Shown piece by piece: positions 22,510-35,462 of a DNA stretch of 64,000 bases. Position 1 is the stretch's first letter. Each line of letters opens with the position of its first letter. The position numbers and the translations under genes are program-made. Source of the stretch: Oscheius tipulae (taxonomy: Eukaryota; Nematoda; Chromadorea; Rhabditida; Rhabditidae); contig JASJZH010000006.1 of assembly GCA_037178975.1 (NCBI GenBank), forward strand, positions 7,006,001-7,070,000. The letters run 5' to 3'. The notes under the pieces are model-generated. The model was not told where the DNA came from. It searched no databases and was given only the letters and a program-made list of their open reading frames with translations.

Positions 22510-25339
22510 ATGCGGTACTTTCTCCTACTTCTCTTATACGGATTACGTCTTTATGAGGCAAACCCTTACTGTCCGAGCAGATGCAAATGTACACGTAAGT
22601 TGATGTGTTTTCTCTTCAAAAAGACCACGTTTGTAGAAAATCTGTCAGTAAAATGCGATGGTCTCGGAAAAGAGGCACTCGACAATCTTATGATCTCATT
22701 AACAACATCTTATTGGAGTGGTTTGCGGGAGTTGACTATCTGGAACAGTCCTTCTCTCAACGTTGAAACTATTCCTCCAGTTGAAAAACTTGAGTAGGGA
22801 CTGTGAGAAAATTTTTGGGAAGATTAAGTTTCAGAATCCTTGACATCAGTCACAACAAACTCAACAGGACATGGTCATCTGTTGGAGCACGGTTTGCTTT
22901 CGTCAGGAAATTGGTGGTAGAGCATAACTTTCTCTCAGTACGTGCAAAAGATAGCAAAGAATCAGGAAGTTCAGGACTTTAACCGCAACTTTCTCTATCC
23001 ATTTCCGTCCGTGGAGGAAATTTACATGGGACACAACAACTTTACTGAGCTGGGCGTCGACTATATTCGAATGCCAAGAATGAGAATTATCGCAGCGAAT
23101 AACAACAATATCAAGGTAACCGATCACTTTTATTGTATGCAGATTGTTTAAGCAACTTCCATTCTATACTCTCCGCTTCATGCCATTTCTCTCGGACGTC
23201 AACTTTAGTGGCAACAAAATAACAACGTTTGCTGTAAGTAACCCTAATCTCAGAAAGGGACACTTTCTTTAGTCGAGTTCCATCGCTCTAGTGGGAAGTC
23301 TTCGCTATTTAAATCTCAGTGGAAACCAGATCACCTCTATCAGTTGTGATACAGCTCAACCTTTGCCTGCTGTAAAAAAGCCTATTTATTGAAAAAGCCT
23401 TATTTTCAGATGGAGGTATTAGATTTGAGCAACAATTTGATAGAGTGCATGCCAACAACGGAGCTGAAAGATTTCACAGGATTACGTTTCCTCAATTTGA
23501 GTGGAAATCCGATTGAGTTGGCGGGTGACAGATACATCAGTCTGGAAAGCTTGAAGGTACAAAACATAAAAAGAAAGCTGATCTGTGACCCGTTTCTAGG
23601 CACTGGATCTGTCAAAAACAAAGTTAAAAGTGGTAGAATCTGGAGCGTTCTCGTCTCTATCAGATCTCCACACTCTGCATTTGAACAACAATCCGAGCTT
23701 AGTCTTCCTTTCTCCAGCTGCTTTGGAAAACAAAACTCTGTTCAGGTTCGCTTGAATAACTAATAGTAAACAACAGTATTCAGCATGGACCTTTCTTTCA
23801 CCGGTCTGAAAACGCTTTCTCCGAAAATCTTGCACCAAATTGCCCAAGTTCGCTTACTTGGAACTGCCCTAGACTGTGGTTGCTTACTGGAAGATCTTTC
23901 GGAGATTGGCACTACAACAATTCGTGACTGGGACGACGCCAGTTGCAAGACGCGTTCGGGAAATACCATCAGGTGCGTCAGTGTCGAAGAATGTTTTCAT
24001 CGCCTGGTGTACACAGATTTGGCGACTTGTCCAGCAGTTCCCTAAATGATGGGGATGAGTGTCGTCCAGATGCTATTCTTCCGGTAAAAACAGAAGTACA
24101 GGCCTTCACTGGACAAACTGTTGCTCTGTATTGTTCAGGTAGTCAGAAAACAGTTCACACCATAACTATACTGTTAGGTAATCGAGATGACGACATTGTA
24201 TCTTGGAAAACACCCGATGGAGCCCTCCACGAGGGGCTGAAGCCTCAGAGCTCATATAGTCTGCCGAGAGTAGACTTTTTCACTTCGACACTCTTCGAGC
24301 CTCAAATTGTTCCTGTTCCGAGGGATCGAGTGATTGCGAGCACTGAGTACTACAGGTAGACCTACAGATCGAAGTGGGAAATTTTAATTACAGAATCGAT
24401 GTCCTTCTTGAGACAGACGAGGGAGAATATGTTTGCAACGTGAGGAGAGGAAAATCTTCCGTCTCGAGAAGCATCAAGCTGGCTGTACAGAAGCCACCTA
24501 TCCAACTGACAGTCTCAAATGTAGCTTTTTGAGTTTTTCTAGAACTTTATACGTTTACAGGTCGGTGTCACAACCATGCACATCGTCTGGAACATGAATC
24601 TACAAATCTATGCTGCTGATAGAGTATCCCTCACAATTGAGAGCTTCAGTGATGAAGTTGACCATCACAGAACTGTGCAGCTGCAGTTGGATACAATGTA
24701 CTTGAGCTACAATCTGGTCAATCTGCTTCCGAATAAGGTAGCCATGTCAAAATTTTCTCACTAATCCTTTAAGAACTATACCGTGTGTCTACGTTGGAGG
24801 CTCACTGACGATAACACTCTAATCTACTCCAGTTGTGTTACAGAGAAGACTGACAAGGTTAAAGGGTTCCTGGATGAACTGAGTCCAGAATTTGTGGCCA
24901 TTTCTGGGTAAAACTTTAATAGTTGCCAACGGTAATACGGTTTTAGAACCCTCCTGACAATACTCATTTTATACTTCGTCATCGCGAAGATTTGGAAATC
25001 GTTCCATATTTACTCGTCATCCAAGAAAGAGTAAGAAAGCAATCAGAACGTAGTCATTGAAAGATTTAGGTCGAAACTCATCCAATCGGTGTCTGGTCAG
25101 TCAATACTGAGTCATTCGATCTCGTCCGATGCCACCATGTACGAAAATCATCAAATGGAGGTAAAACGACAAGTTAACGTTTTATTGCATGCTAAGAATC
25201 GACGGAACTTTTTTGTTCTCCGCGAATTTTTGAATATACATTTGATGTTTTGCTATGATACAAGTTCCAGATGATGTCCAGTAGATCTGCGATTTCTGGT
25301 CGAGACGCAGCCGGTCCATTGTTGAACCAAGCTGTATAA
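22510..25339 (+). CDS. LRR-Ig transmembrane protein (IGLR-like)
   Basis: Seventeen exons join in phase to 709 residues: 22510-22594, 22637-22793, 22835-22937, 22975-23115, 23153-23233, 23273-23371, 23410-23556, 23600-23745, 23784-23972, 24017-24138, 24178-24355, 24394-24520, 24561-24737, 24774-24907, 24947-25030, 25070-25160 and 25271-25339. Domains in order are a signal peptide (MRYFLLLLLYGLRLYEA), an LRR N-cap (CPSRCKC), about eight leucine-rich repeats (for example LRYLNLSGNQITSI and MEVLDLSNNLIECMP), a Cys-rich C-cap (CGCLLEDL), an Ig domain (VALYCSG to DEGEYVCNV), a fibronectin-III-like segment (VGVTTMHIVWNM to NYTVCLRW), one membrane helix (TLLTILILYFVIAKIW) and a Ser-rich tail of about 60 residues. 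LRR-Ig membrane proteins usually act in cell recognition and neuronal wiring. The start follows directly on a TTTTTTTCAG acceptor. Family is firm, orthologue not. Confidence 0.88.
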
Positions 25340-25470
25340 CACTACTGTTCCTTCTACAAAACCGGTGCTGTATATTCCTTAAAAAACTAGACGCTCTAGC
25401 TCAAAAGATACGAGATTTCTTCGAGAGCTTGTTTTCTCACGACCATTACGTGTGCCTTACATTCCGTCAC

Positions 25471-25476
25471 AATAAA
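25471..25476 (+). terminator. Poly(A) signal AATAAA of the LRR-Ig gene
   Basis: AATAAA on the plus strand, 132 bp after the stop codon at 25337-25339. Confidence 0.7.
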
Positions 25477-28400
25477 GACAATGTTTCCTGTATGACTGGA
25501 TAGCAATCTTTCGTCTTCCATTATCAATAGACATTAATAATTCCTATATGTGGTACTAAACTGCTGTTTATCAGCCTCTATCAGCGGAACGGATCGTTTC
25601 AGTTAATATGGCCTCTCAATCAGCGAGTCTACCAACAGCTTCCTCCATTGTTGTCGCCACTGTCCTGTTTTCGCGCGTGTTTTCCCGAGTGACTAGTTTT
25701 CATTTCGACCTTTTCACATCACGATATAGTGGCCATTTGCGAACATTGGTGACGGACTTTTTGACGGCGGGATCCAGCGGCGTCTATATCAATCAGTCTC
25801 ACTATATCATCCCTCCCGTGCTGTCCTTCCCTAAACTGTGAGAGGCAGTTTCTGCACTGTTGACGAAACTGAGCCTTTCTTTGATAACTCGTGTTTGATC
25901 TGATAGCTTCCTTTGCTTCACAGCTGCTACCCATCTGCTATCAGCTGTTCTTTTGTAGATTTGGGCGTTGAACAGTGCCATAAGAATTATCTTGGAGCCA
26001 CGAGGTTGCAGCAACATTTGTTCGCTTAACTTTTCTGCTCCTCTAACTTGAAAGCTATGCTTGCGAGTGATGCCGTTTATTTTTGTGTCATAAATACATT
26101 TAGACATTTTAAGACATTCCTTCGGGGCTGTCCACTGTACTTCAGACGCGTGTTATTGAAAAGTAATGAGTTACTCATTCTCAACCTCCGCAAGCGTTTG
26201 TGTTCCTCTGCTTGTTCTCAAATATCGTCATTTCTGTTCTGGGCATAAACTATATGTGGCTATTGATCTACCGATAGACTACTGTATCAGACGTCTATCT
26301 AGTGTTTTCGAGCAATAGGTGTCAACATGACAGTTTTATCGGTCTAGGCTCAGTAAGGCAGACGACTCCATTTAACTTTCTTTATCGTGAATTACATGCG
26401 GCTAATGAATCTGTTGCCTATATTGGGGATATTGTGCCTTCCGGCGTTAAAACATATCAGACACGTCCCAAAAAAGAGTCATAACATTACCTTTGGTTTT
26501 TTATCGGTTTCCGTCTTTTTCGAACAGGTTGCAACTATCTGCAATCTCGAGTGATGTCAGTTGATGATCTACATAACATGCGTCACTCGCAGCATCTCTT
26601 TAACGAGAGAGGGAAGGCGAAGTAAGCAGTGGACGCCCACAGTTCCCTATCTCTTTTCCTGACCGTCCGCTTAAGATAGTTTCCACCTTTTCAAACTCCA
26701 TTCTCCAGGAAAAGGCTAATTCGATGAGTGGTGGCGTCTTATTAACAAACTTGACAACCTTCTTCCTTGATTTTTATCGATCGCTGCGTTCACACGCTAG
26801 CCGGTCGCACTTTCTTTCCATTTGCCATCTTAGATATTCTTTACAAAGACTGTTCAACGTATTCTATTTCTGGCCACCTTCGTACTATTTATACTCTGTC
26901 AGCTTGCACGAGAACAATGAGTCGTTAATCGTTTTGTTTACTGAGAACAGAACAAAGGCTGCAATAGATAGATAGTAAGTGAGATAGGTCGATTCAACAC
27001 GAGACCCTCATAAAATGAAACCTATCAGCTTTTTTAGTTTTTGTTCGGGCTTCCCTGTTTGCCGCTGTATTTTTTGTTTGTCTTTTTGTGACGTACCCAT
27101 TTGAATGCGGCATTACAATACTATCTATTCATTTTTCCAAATGCGTGTTCTTTTTGTCTGACAGTTCCATATGCTCCGCCTCCCTTTCCCAATTTTCTTT
27201 TCACAATTCGTACTGATCCGATTCCAGAATGCAGTCTATGCGTCGATTGTCCCTTCACAGCCACACCAAGATTTCACAGAGGAGGAATCGGTAAGCCGAA
27301 ACTTCCTGGTTTAGTTCACATCTGTGCTTTAGATATAAGACTCTTCCACCTCCCCCTCTTTCATCAATCCTCGACAACCAGCTGTTCAACTCAAAGGTAC
27401 CTTATCATTTGACATCTGTTTTGCGGGCCGATCACTCACTACAGGAAGTAGATTTAGGACTCGCGCGTGAAACTTTCGAATATAGAATGTAGAAATATGA
27501 TCACGTTGTGAAATATGTCTGGAGAACCAGTTCGTAAGCTCCCAAATCCGATGGAACATGTTAATATTTTCAGGCCGGTGTCGCATATGTCGTCTCTCTG
27601 ATCGGCTGTATCGCCTACAACTACATACATTGTGCTTCGAAAGCTGTTTAGCTCTAAGCCTTTTTTTCTGCCTTCTGTACTCTCCCAGAGTAGCTAGAAG
27701 AATTCTTTCTTCGGGTGGTTCTCTTGCCATTGTATATTTAATGTACACAGGTGTAGTCTTTGTACGGGTTTTTTCACTGCCGTAGATTATATTTGCTTCC
27801 TATGGACCGATCTCCGCCGCAGGGCTTTTACCGCTTTCCTTGTTACTCCCTCTGTTCAATGAACATATTACTTTTTGGTGGAAAAGGTATTCGGTTGCGA
27901 ACAGCTGTGCGCTTATTATAGGACCAAGGACCTGCACCAACTGGCCGCAGCTATGCGGCACTTGCTCAGTCATACGTCCTATGTCAGTCGCCTTCTTTCT
28001 CGGCACAACCATGCTTTAAATATAGGAGTCTCCTGTCGAATAATGTTACAATCCTAATGCCGTTCTTAATGGAGTTCGCACGGTCTATTTGCGCGCTCAA
28101 AGTGCTTACCTCTTGCTTTTGGACTTCTATGCAAATGATTTCTACGCTCTCAGTCCAAAGGACGCGGTGGACATGCTTGTTTCACTTTACAATTGGCGCA
28201 TTTTGTCGCCTTTTCAAACAACTAGTGTTTTGGGTCCCCTTTTGCTTGTCTCCCGCGTGTGTATGCGTCTGGAGCCGCACTCCACTATGTGTTGGCCGTT
28301 CTTTGTAGGAAACACGGTCACGGTCAACAGACGTCTCGTGTTTTGTCAGTACTATGCCCATCTCGAATAATCCAGACTCCTCCCTGTCTGACCGTCTGTC

Positions 28401-29469
28401 TCTCCCTCTCTGTCTTTGGCGAGTTTAGGGAGTAAGCAAAGTGGATTATAATGTGATTGTCTTCGCGGTGACCCCCACTGCTCTTGTGAGAGAGAGGGCT
28501 GTTTGCCAGCGTCCTTTAGACCTGTCCCAATGAACTATATCGACCCATTAGACTGTCCAATCACATCCCGCGCTCTCACATATCCAAATACGTTTCACGT
28601 TTTTTACAATTCAAAACTTTGAGGTTTTTATTTATTCAAGTGAAGCTAATCGCTTTTGTATGTGACTTTCCACACAGCTCTTGAGCTGAACGCGCCACCG
28701 GTCTCTGTGTAAACACCGAGAATCCTCTGTTGCCTTCGGTTTTTTCTCGCTTCCTGCCTCGCTCCTCCAAAAGCCTCACTTGTTTCGCGCTCTTTCCAAA
28801 TTTTCTTCTAGCTCTTGCACAGACATAATGGAAGGCCTTGTCCGTACAAAAACTTGTTTTTCTCAATGTTCATAGTCAACATAACACCTTGTCCATGATC
28901 AAATCTTTTGATTTTCTCTGATTTTCACACACAATCAAAATTACTGTGAGTTTTTACAACAAAGGACCTTGCACTTTGTTTTCTTTAGTCGCCAACATGT
29001 TTCTATCTTTGCTTCTTATAGTGTTGTAATTCGGTTTCAAAACCTTGACAGCGTGCCGAGAGTCTGCACAATGCTGACCCTTTCCGTCTGCCATGCGTAA
29101 CAACGATTCGTCTTGTTCACATGCGACCTTGTCCTGTTTGCTGACATCATCGGTGGATGGTCGGAAACCTCGATGTTGGGTAAAATATGCTGATCTGAGA
29201 CCATGTTGCAAAAGTTTTTTTTTAATTTTTTCTTTCTCAACATTCTGACAGCTGACCACAGCATTCTTCTCCCACTTCCTTATCTTGATTTTTACCAGTT
29301 TACTTAGCATGTACAGATACCTTGTTAGATCATTGAAGTCTAGTTGTTGTGCACTTCCAAGTTGTAACCTGTCGATAAGGTTTCGCTGCTTTGTTCACAT
29401 TGACTTATCTGTCTTCTCCCCACTTATCGATCGTCTCTTTTAGTATCAAGAAAGGCAACTTTTCAGGAC
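25477..29469. other. 4-kb non-coding region
   Basis: AT- and pyrimidine-rich with no recognisable domain. One segment, 27230-27291, begins after a TTCCAG acceptor and ends at a GTAAGC donor, reading MQSMRRLSLHSH and on, but no continuation was found. The acceptor of the F-box-like gene (AACTTTTCAG) lies at 29457-29466. Confidence 0.45.
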
Positions 29470-30673
29470 ATGTCGCTCATTCCTCTTACGGTGTATGATA
29501 ACCTGAGACGGGTTTGCTGCTCAGTCTTTGCAAGCAGCTCTTCATGCGACCACATAGGTCTGAGTCTTCTCATTTTCAAATGACGGACTTTAAGACATTG
29601 CCGAAAGATTTATCGAACGTGCGTCACTAGCAGATGTGATCAGATGGAGACGCGTCTCAAGAACATTTAAGAAAGCTGCAGATCGTCGACTAGCACGCTA
29701 CACCCAAATCCATGTCAGAGTTCATGATGGTCTCAAGAATGTCTATGCCAAGAACGAGAAGACCCAAGAGCTTAAGCGATCAGGTTTGTACTGACTGTTT
29801 CTGTAGGGTATATTCATGCTTGTTTGGCGAGTCGGTAGCTATCAGAGTGTTCATATATCAAACAGTACGCATCTCTTTTCGTCGCTCGGACGTCCATAGG
29901 TCAAACCGACAAAGCACGCGGGAATTGAAGACAGGATGAACGTTCTCTGATCAACCAGCTGATATTTCTTTTTTTAGAAGACCTCAACTGGCATCCGTCT
30001 GCATGTCTTCTGATGTGTGAAATGAGTCCGACTGCCGTTGGAATAGCTCTTGACTCGAAACCGTCGTGGAAGGATGTGCGCTCAATGTTGTCCCTATTGG
30101 ATTTGTTCCGCACCTCCGTGGAACAAGTCTTCATGGACGGTCCCGTTGTTGAAATGCTGCTGAAGGAAGTGAACAGCAAGAACATCAAAACTCTTCTGTA
30201 TTACCTCAACCAGAATCGAAAGCTCGGTGGCTTAGAATCTACGCTTCATGACTACTCCATTGCCCCGCTATATGATGACAAGAAAGTAAACGGACCTCTC
30301 TTTCCCAAATTGAAGCAGTTTACCGTGACTAGTAATGTAAGCATTAACCAGAAACAAGTTACATTTCGTCCATTTAGGCACAACAGCTGACGACCCTGTC
30401 CCGGTTACTTCACTACGCGGTGGAAGTCGATTCTATCTACCAAAAACAAGAGATCGATCTTGTTTGCCTTCAGGTAAACATCCAAATGGGGATCAATGAT
30501 CAATTAGCAAGTTGCAGGTGAAGCTCGGTGAAAGCTGGTGTCGTTCAAAACATCGCATGTTCCGACATCTCAATTCTTTCAAACAGTGGTCTGATGCCAG
30601 TTCTCTAGGAGTCCGATACCTCCAGCAGTTCCACGGCGGCGAGAAGCGACGAACTAGATTGAGGCGTTCATAA
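29470..30673 (+). CDS. F-box-like protein
   Basis: Exons 29470-29557, 29595-29783, 29978-30336, 30378-30473 and 30518-30673 join in phase to 295 residues; the 37-nt first intron fits the local norm. The segment IAERFIERASLADVIRWRRV followed by SRTFKKAADRRL resembles the second half of an F-box (hydrophobic positions and the RxVSRxF signature), which binds Skp1 in SCF ubiquitin ligases. Its first half would be the Pro-Leu-rich start of the protein but is interrupted by a Cys/Ser stretch, so the match is imperfect. The remainder is alpha-helical without a known repeat and ends in a basic tail (GGEKRRTRLRRS). The start codon follows a TTTTCAG acceptor by three bases. The gene model is good; the F-box call is tentative. 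Confidence 0.6.
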
Positions 30674-31129
30674 CGATTTTTAGAACAGTAGTAGTTATGT
30701 AGTTAGGGCTGGAAGAGGTCTGACTCTTCGCTGTATAGAAACTGTATATTCTCAAATGCAGCAACAATAATCGTGTATTCTATATGGGTAGTAGCCTAGG
30801 ATAGCTGTTCTTGTTAGTTGAAAGGACTCTGTTAATGAATCTCTCATTGCTCAAAACGTTCAACAAGATACACGCAACACTATCACCAAGACAGCCAATG
30901 GCGGATAAAAGGGCAAAAACACACAACCATCAGCAATCCCTGACCTGGAGGAAAGAACTGAGCTGCTATCGATTGAGCAAGGAGCCGGGTTGTTTGCGAC
31001 AGAGTCAGAAGAAATCTGCACATTGACTGGGTGTGGTAATAAAAGATTCTGAAGGCAGCTAGTATAAAAAAAAACAGGTTGTTGACTCCTGTTTGTAATA
31101 CAACTGTGTACTTGTAAGCGAAAGAACTT
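30674..31129. other. Convergent spacer, no gene
   Basis: Lies between the ends of the F-box-like and RAB3GAP1 genes. A hydrophobic minus-strand frame here has no start codon and overlaps the RAB3GAP1 poly(A) signal, so I treat it as 3' untranslated sequence. Confidence 0.5.
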
Positions 31130-31135
31130 TATTGC
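31130..31135 (-). terminator. Poly(A) signal AATAAA of the RAB3GAP1 gene
   Basis: AATAAA on the minus strand, about 245 bp beyond the stop codon at 31378-31380. Confidence 0.6.
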
Positions 31136-31377
31136 ATATAGGCACAGAAATATAAGACCCGTACAAAAGAATATCACAGCGGTGACCCAATCCAAAATCT
31201 ATGCATACTTTCCTATCCTATTTAGCCCTTTTTGACATCGTTTGTGTAGCTGCCACAGATGCGAAATTCGTCTTCAGTGAGACTGGCAGTCATCCGATGT
31301 GGGACCGGACGACTTCCGTCGGACGGCGAGACGGTAACCCAGTGAATTGTGTAGAATCGACTGAAAAATGCTTACAC

Positions 31378-34300
31378 TTAGAGTGTTTGGGAGCTTGAAC
31401 TAGCAAAAACGCGTGCAAACAAAGCTAACTTGGTAGGCCTCGGGAACACGCGAAAGTTTTGGGCGTCTGTCTTCTCATTGCACATTAGCTTGTGGAGAAC
31501 GATTCCCATTGGTGAACTGGCTCCTCCAGCGACAAAAAAGCCGCGAGGAAACAATGCTGCCTCCTCTTTACCGGAATAGGAACGATCCCACATCTCCGTC
31601 AAGTAGAAGACCAGCTGGTCCACTTCATCTGTGGTTGGCACAGGACCTTCCGACGATGATTTCTAATATTACAGGGTATAAGAAGTGACATAGGGGATCT
31701 GTAACCTTGATCCACTCAGAAATCTCTTCCTGAGCAGCCTTATAAACCATCAAAGCCTTTTCAAGGTAGACAATCCACTTCAGGACTTGGAGATAGTCGT
31801 CTCGGTCTCCACTATTGGTTGCCTTGTTGAGAGCATCTATTACAAGCTCGATCTTCTGTTTGATGACGTCCATCTCAATCAGATTCCCGCTTTCGTAGCA
31901 CAATTTGATCAGTTCAGCAGCGGCACGAGTGAAAACAATGGGCAGCATCATGTGTGTGATTTCCAAAACTGTTGAATTCTCCAGTTCAGCGAAAACCTAA
32001 TCTCAAGCTATGCAAGAAATGAGAGTGCTAACCTCCTCCATAACCGCTGTATCGTTAAATAGCTTCTCTTGAGCAATTACAGAAGCCGGGCTGACACTAT
32101 CCCACAGATTTATCCAGTCATTATCCGGTTGGTCGAATCGAGCAGAGAGAGTCTTTGTCTCTTCTTCGAAGTCTTTAGGGGAGTGCCATCGAACAAAGTC
32201 TTCAAACTGTCCTAGGGGGTTTGCAGCCTTAAATGGTTATTTTAGCAGGGAAAGAACGGGAAAATACCTTGAAAGCCTGCATGTCAGAACGAAGAGGAGC
32301 CAAATACATGTTCAACTGAGTAGGATCTTCCTCAGAAACAGCGCACATCATTTCCAAGTTCTTGATCTCGTTTTCCGTATGAGGTTTGGGGTTTTGGGTG
32401 TAGAAGTCATACAGAGGAACTTCCGGCCTGTTCAACAGGAACATATTCTGATGATGCTCTCGTCGTCCGAGCCCTTTATCTTTGCTATCATTCTGACCAA
32501 AAGATTCCTTGAGATTTTCCTTTGACTTTTTCTTGTCATAACTCTCCGGAAGCTCTTCCGCGTCTTCATAGGCATCATAGAACTCATCCATTCCACCACC
32601 AGACATGCTGTCATCCATCAGACAGAAGAACATGTTCCGGTTGTTGGCACAAAGTTGGAGCATTTCAAAAAGTTGATGTAGACGACACTTTGAGTAGTTT
32701 GGCACCTGGATGTCCTCACTAAAGAGCAAGTTAAAAATTTGAGAAGTCACCGACTTTGTCTTTATTTTTGAGTATTCCGCTCGTGTTTTGTCTACAAAAG
32801 CCATGAAAAGTTGGCTGTTTGAGTTCTTCCAATGCAGTTGGTCAATGGAGAGGCTGTAGAAAGCGGTTGCTAACCGATCCAGTACCGATCCTGCATCCAT
32901 TGACTTAGTTCTTGCATATAATGTCTCAAGTAATTGTTTTTTGAAGAAAACAGAAACCAAACCTTTACATATGCTGGTAATTTTGCTCCAGAAGACTTTT
33001 GGGCAGCTCCTATGGCACTCAGCCAGATATCCTGTTTCTCCGGATTCATAGGCAGTACATTTTCCGGATCGTAGTCAACATTGGCTGGATTGGTGATCGA
33101 CGGCGGTTGTCCAAATGAATTGCCTCGCGTTCCACTATCTGTCGTCTTTGCATCTAGAAGCTGCACAATGAAACAAAGAAAACCAAGTTATTTACACTTT
33201 CTATTAGAAGAACTCCTGAGTTCAGAGATACGATAGTCAGCGTCTCTATCATTTCCGATATCAAGCAGTGATCGGAGAGTTTTAGCCAGACAACCTTCTT
33301 TAGGCTCGAAGTTCATCAAAAACTGCCAATCGAAGGCGTTTGTTTCTTCCAAATCGCAGTAGTTCTGGAAACAGGCTGTTCCTACTTTGTTCGGTTGTTT
33401 TATTCTTTAGCTTGCTTCAAAACCACAAATGTTTCATAACGAAAACCTTGAACTGCATACAACAACTTACATGTCCCTCGTTCAGAACATCTTCCGATTG
33501 ATTGGGCCACGATGTCAGGAGAGATATTTTTTGAATGGGACTGTCTTCTGTCCCTATGCACATCATGTCTAGCGTTGGAACAAGCGCATCATCCAAATGG
33601 AAAATCCCGTCTTCAGGAAGTCTGATTCTTTCATACTCGAACATCACAGAAACACGAACATCAGTTTGACTTCGGAACGTTGGTGTGTCCTGGATAGAGT
33701 CTATAAAAAGAGTAAAGAAAAGTACATACGACTTTAGCTTTGAACAGAGACAACAATCCCGAAAGATGTTGATGCTGTCGTTGACCTCTTCGTAATAAAG
33801 CCGATTCAAAGGTAGTAAATGATTCTTCTCCTATTGAAATTCCAGAATACAACTGTTTCGCCGGATTGTTGTTCAAAATGAAACATGGTAGATAGCTTAG
33901 GAAGCAGTTGAAAAGAAGAAAGTTGACATACATACCACTGAGAAGCTTCTGCTGCTGAAACAAATGCATTCTTCAGGTATAGAATATCATCCTCGGAATG
34001 AATAATCCTAGGGGAAGGTAATCGTAACGTGAGGAACTTGATTGGACCGAACTGAAAACAACTTTTTCTCAGAAACTGATCCAAATCACACCATGGCAGT
34101 AATTGGATGGCCGACATAAAGATCAAGATTCGTGTTTTCCAGATCACATAAAAGCTGACTAGGGTTCAATGGAGTAGCAAGGTTATGTTGCAACGCGGGA
34201 AGCTCGTCTTTAGGATAATAGTAAGATAGAATAATCTCTTCGTCTCCTAGTTTTAAGCGTTTCTCCTTGAAATCATGTACCATTCCGGTTTTGATCAGAG

Positions 34301-34476
34301 CCTGAGCAAAAACTCTTTAAAAAAGACGAGTAAAGACCTACCTTGGGGTATTCAACAGGAGGAATTCTCCCGCTAATGCTCCATTCGTTAATAATGGATT
34401 CAAGATGGTGAGCTAACTGTTCTACAGGTGTCACAGCCGTAAAATCATTGATGTTGAGAACGTCGTCATGCTCCAT
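31378..34476 (-). CDS. rbg-1: RAB3 GTPase-activating protein catalytic subunit (RAB3GAP1/RBG-1)
   Basis: Starts at ATG 34476 with FTAVTPVEQLAHHLESI after MEHDDVLNIND, the same layout as the vertebrate N-terminus (ITDFTTASEWERFI). Mapped exons are 34342-34476, 34092-34301, 33936-34051, 33730-33895 and 33471-33689, with about 198-33364, 32969-33160 and several more to 31378 (the junction near 33200 is not settled). Diagnostic stretches are an acidic Gly/Ser segment ending DEFYDAYED (vertebrate SDSEEEFFE), DMQAFKAANP, EDFVRWHSPKDF and INLWDSVSP with LFNDT. These mark the Rab3GAP catalytic region. The known protein pairs with RAB3GAP2, inactivates RAB3 on synaptic vesicles and activates RAB18. 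An acceptor (CTGTTCAG) lies 11 bases before the ATG. The C-terminal end read here (SSSSQTL or a spliced variant) is less certain. Confidence 0.9.
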
Positions 34477-34800
34477 AGCTTGATTTCCTGAACAGATTTT
34501 AATTTAATAATTGGAAAGGAGAATGTTAAGCAGAAGCGAGAATGCATCTGGAACCTATCGATTTTGTTTTTCTACTACAAAGAAAGAGTTAAAGAATGCT
34601 GCAAACATGTTTACAAACTGAGAATCAGCTGATTCCGGTGTAAACTTGTTCATTTTCCGTGAGCCACAGAGTGCGTACTTCTGCACCTACAGTTTGCTAA
34701 CAGAAACAGAAAGATGTTGAAGTTAGGAAACTAATCTTTTCAAAATTTCGCCTGACATTTTTAATTGCAGATAAATTTGTTACGCATGCGTAAATAAGAA

Positions 34801-34880
34801 GAGTATTAAAATTTATATTTACCATGAACTTGAATTTTTTGAGTTAATAAAAAAAGGTGCTTCAAACGTGGTGTTTTAAA
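34801..34880 (+). repeat. Dispersed repeat, copy 1
   Basis: About 75 bases here recur in reverse orientation at 37480-37556 with only a few differences. The shared core contains TTTACCATGAACTTGA and GGTGCTTCAAACGTGGTGTT. No coding potential. It lies about 330 bp upstream of the RAB3GAP1 start. Confidence 0.75.
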
Positions 34881-34917
34881 GCTGCGTGTTGGCATCAGCG
34901 TGAGCAATAGATTTCTT

Positions 34918-35354
34918 TCATGACACTGCTCTATTTTTGGATGGAACAAAGTTGCTAGCAAATGGTAATTGCTTCTCGAGGTATACTTTGGTTGTCGGCA
35001 AAAACAGCTGGGACCTGCTTATGCTGCGGAGGAAATTTTCTGAAGAAAAAGCTTTGACATGGTGAATGGTACGATAGAAGTGTTCAGAGGTCAGAGGCTT
35101 GAAAAAAGCAGACAACTCGTCGGGCGGACCCTAGCAAAAAGAGTTCGGATGAAGAAGAGCAGGAAGAAGTGTGTTGGAACGACATGATGTATTGATACCC
35201 ACGTACCCCCAAGAGAAAGAAGAGTAAGATGATGAACATAACGCACCAGACTGACGCCTAATTTAAAGTCCGCATAGGAATTTGTCTTCCACAGATTCAA
35301 GTTTACACACAAATTTTCACTGAAGAATAGGGTGATTTCCCATTTAACTTTCAT
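34918..35354 (-). CDS. Possible small two-exon gene or terminal exon, unknown
   Basis: Two open stretches on the minus strand may belong together. The first starts at ATG 35354 (MKVKWEITLFFSENLC) and could splice at a GTGCGT donor after GVSL. The second opens after a TTTTTGCTAG acceptor at 35131 and reads GPPDELSAFFKPLTSEHFYR onward to a TGA at 34918-34920, with coding-like composition. With this donor the phases agree, but the nearer donor at 35206 does not fit. I do not recognise the product and found no poly(A) signal. It could equally be chance open frame. Confidence 0.3.
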
Positions 35355-35437
35355 TTATCAGTTTCTCACCATTAATTCAATAAATTCCGATTAACAAGTA
35401 TTCTTGTTTCAGCAAACAAAACAAGAATAACAGAAAT

Positions 35438-35443
35438 TTTATT
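35438..35443 (-). terminator. Poly(A) signal AATAAA of the small peptide gene
   Basis: AATAAA on the minus strand 20 bases beyond the TGA at 35463-35465, supporting a transcript end here. Confidence 0.6.
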
Positions 35444-35462
35444 AACGATCGCATCCTTCTCC

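Noticed and set aside
27230-27291. Single exon-like segment (MQSMRRLSLHSH)
   Set aside because: It has an acceptor and donor but no partner exon in phase within several kilobases.
30860-31195. Hydrophobic minus-strand frame resembling a membrane protein
   Set aside because: No ATG, a stop just upstream, and it contains the poly(A) signal of RAB3GAP1.
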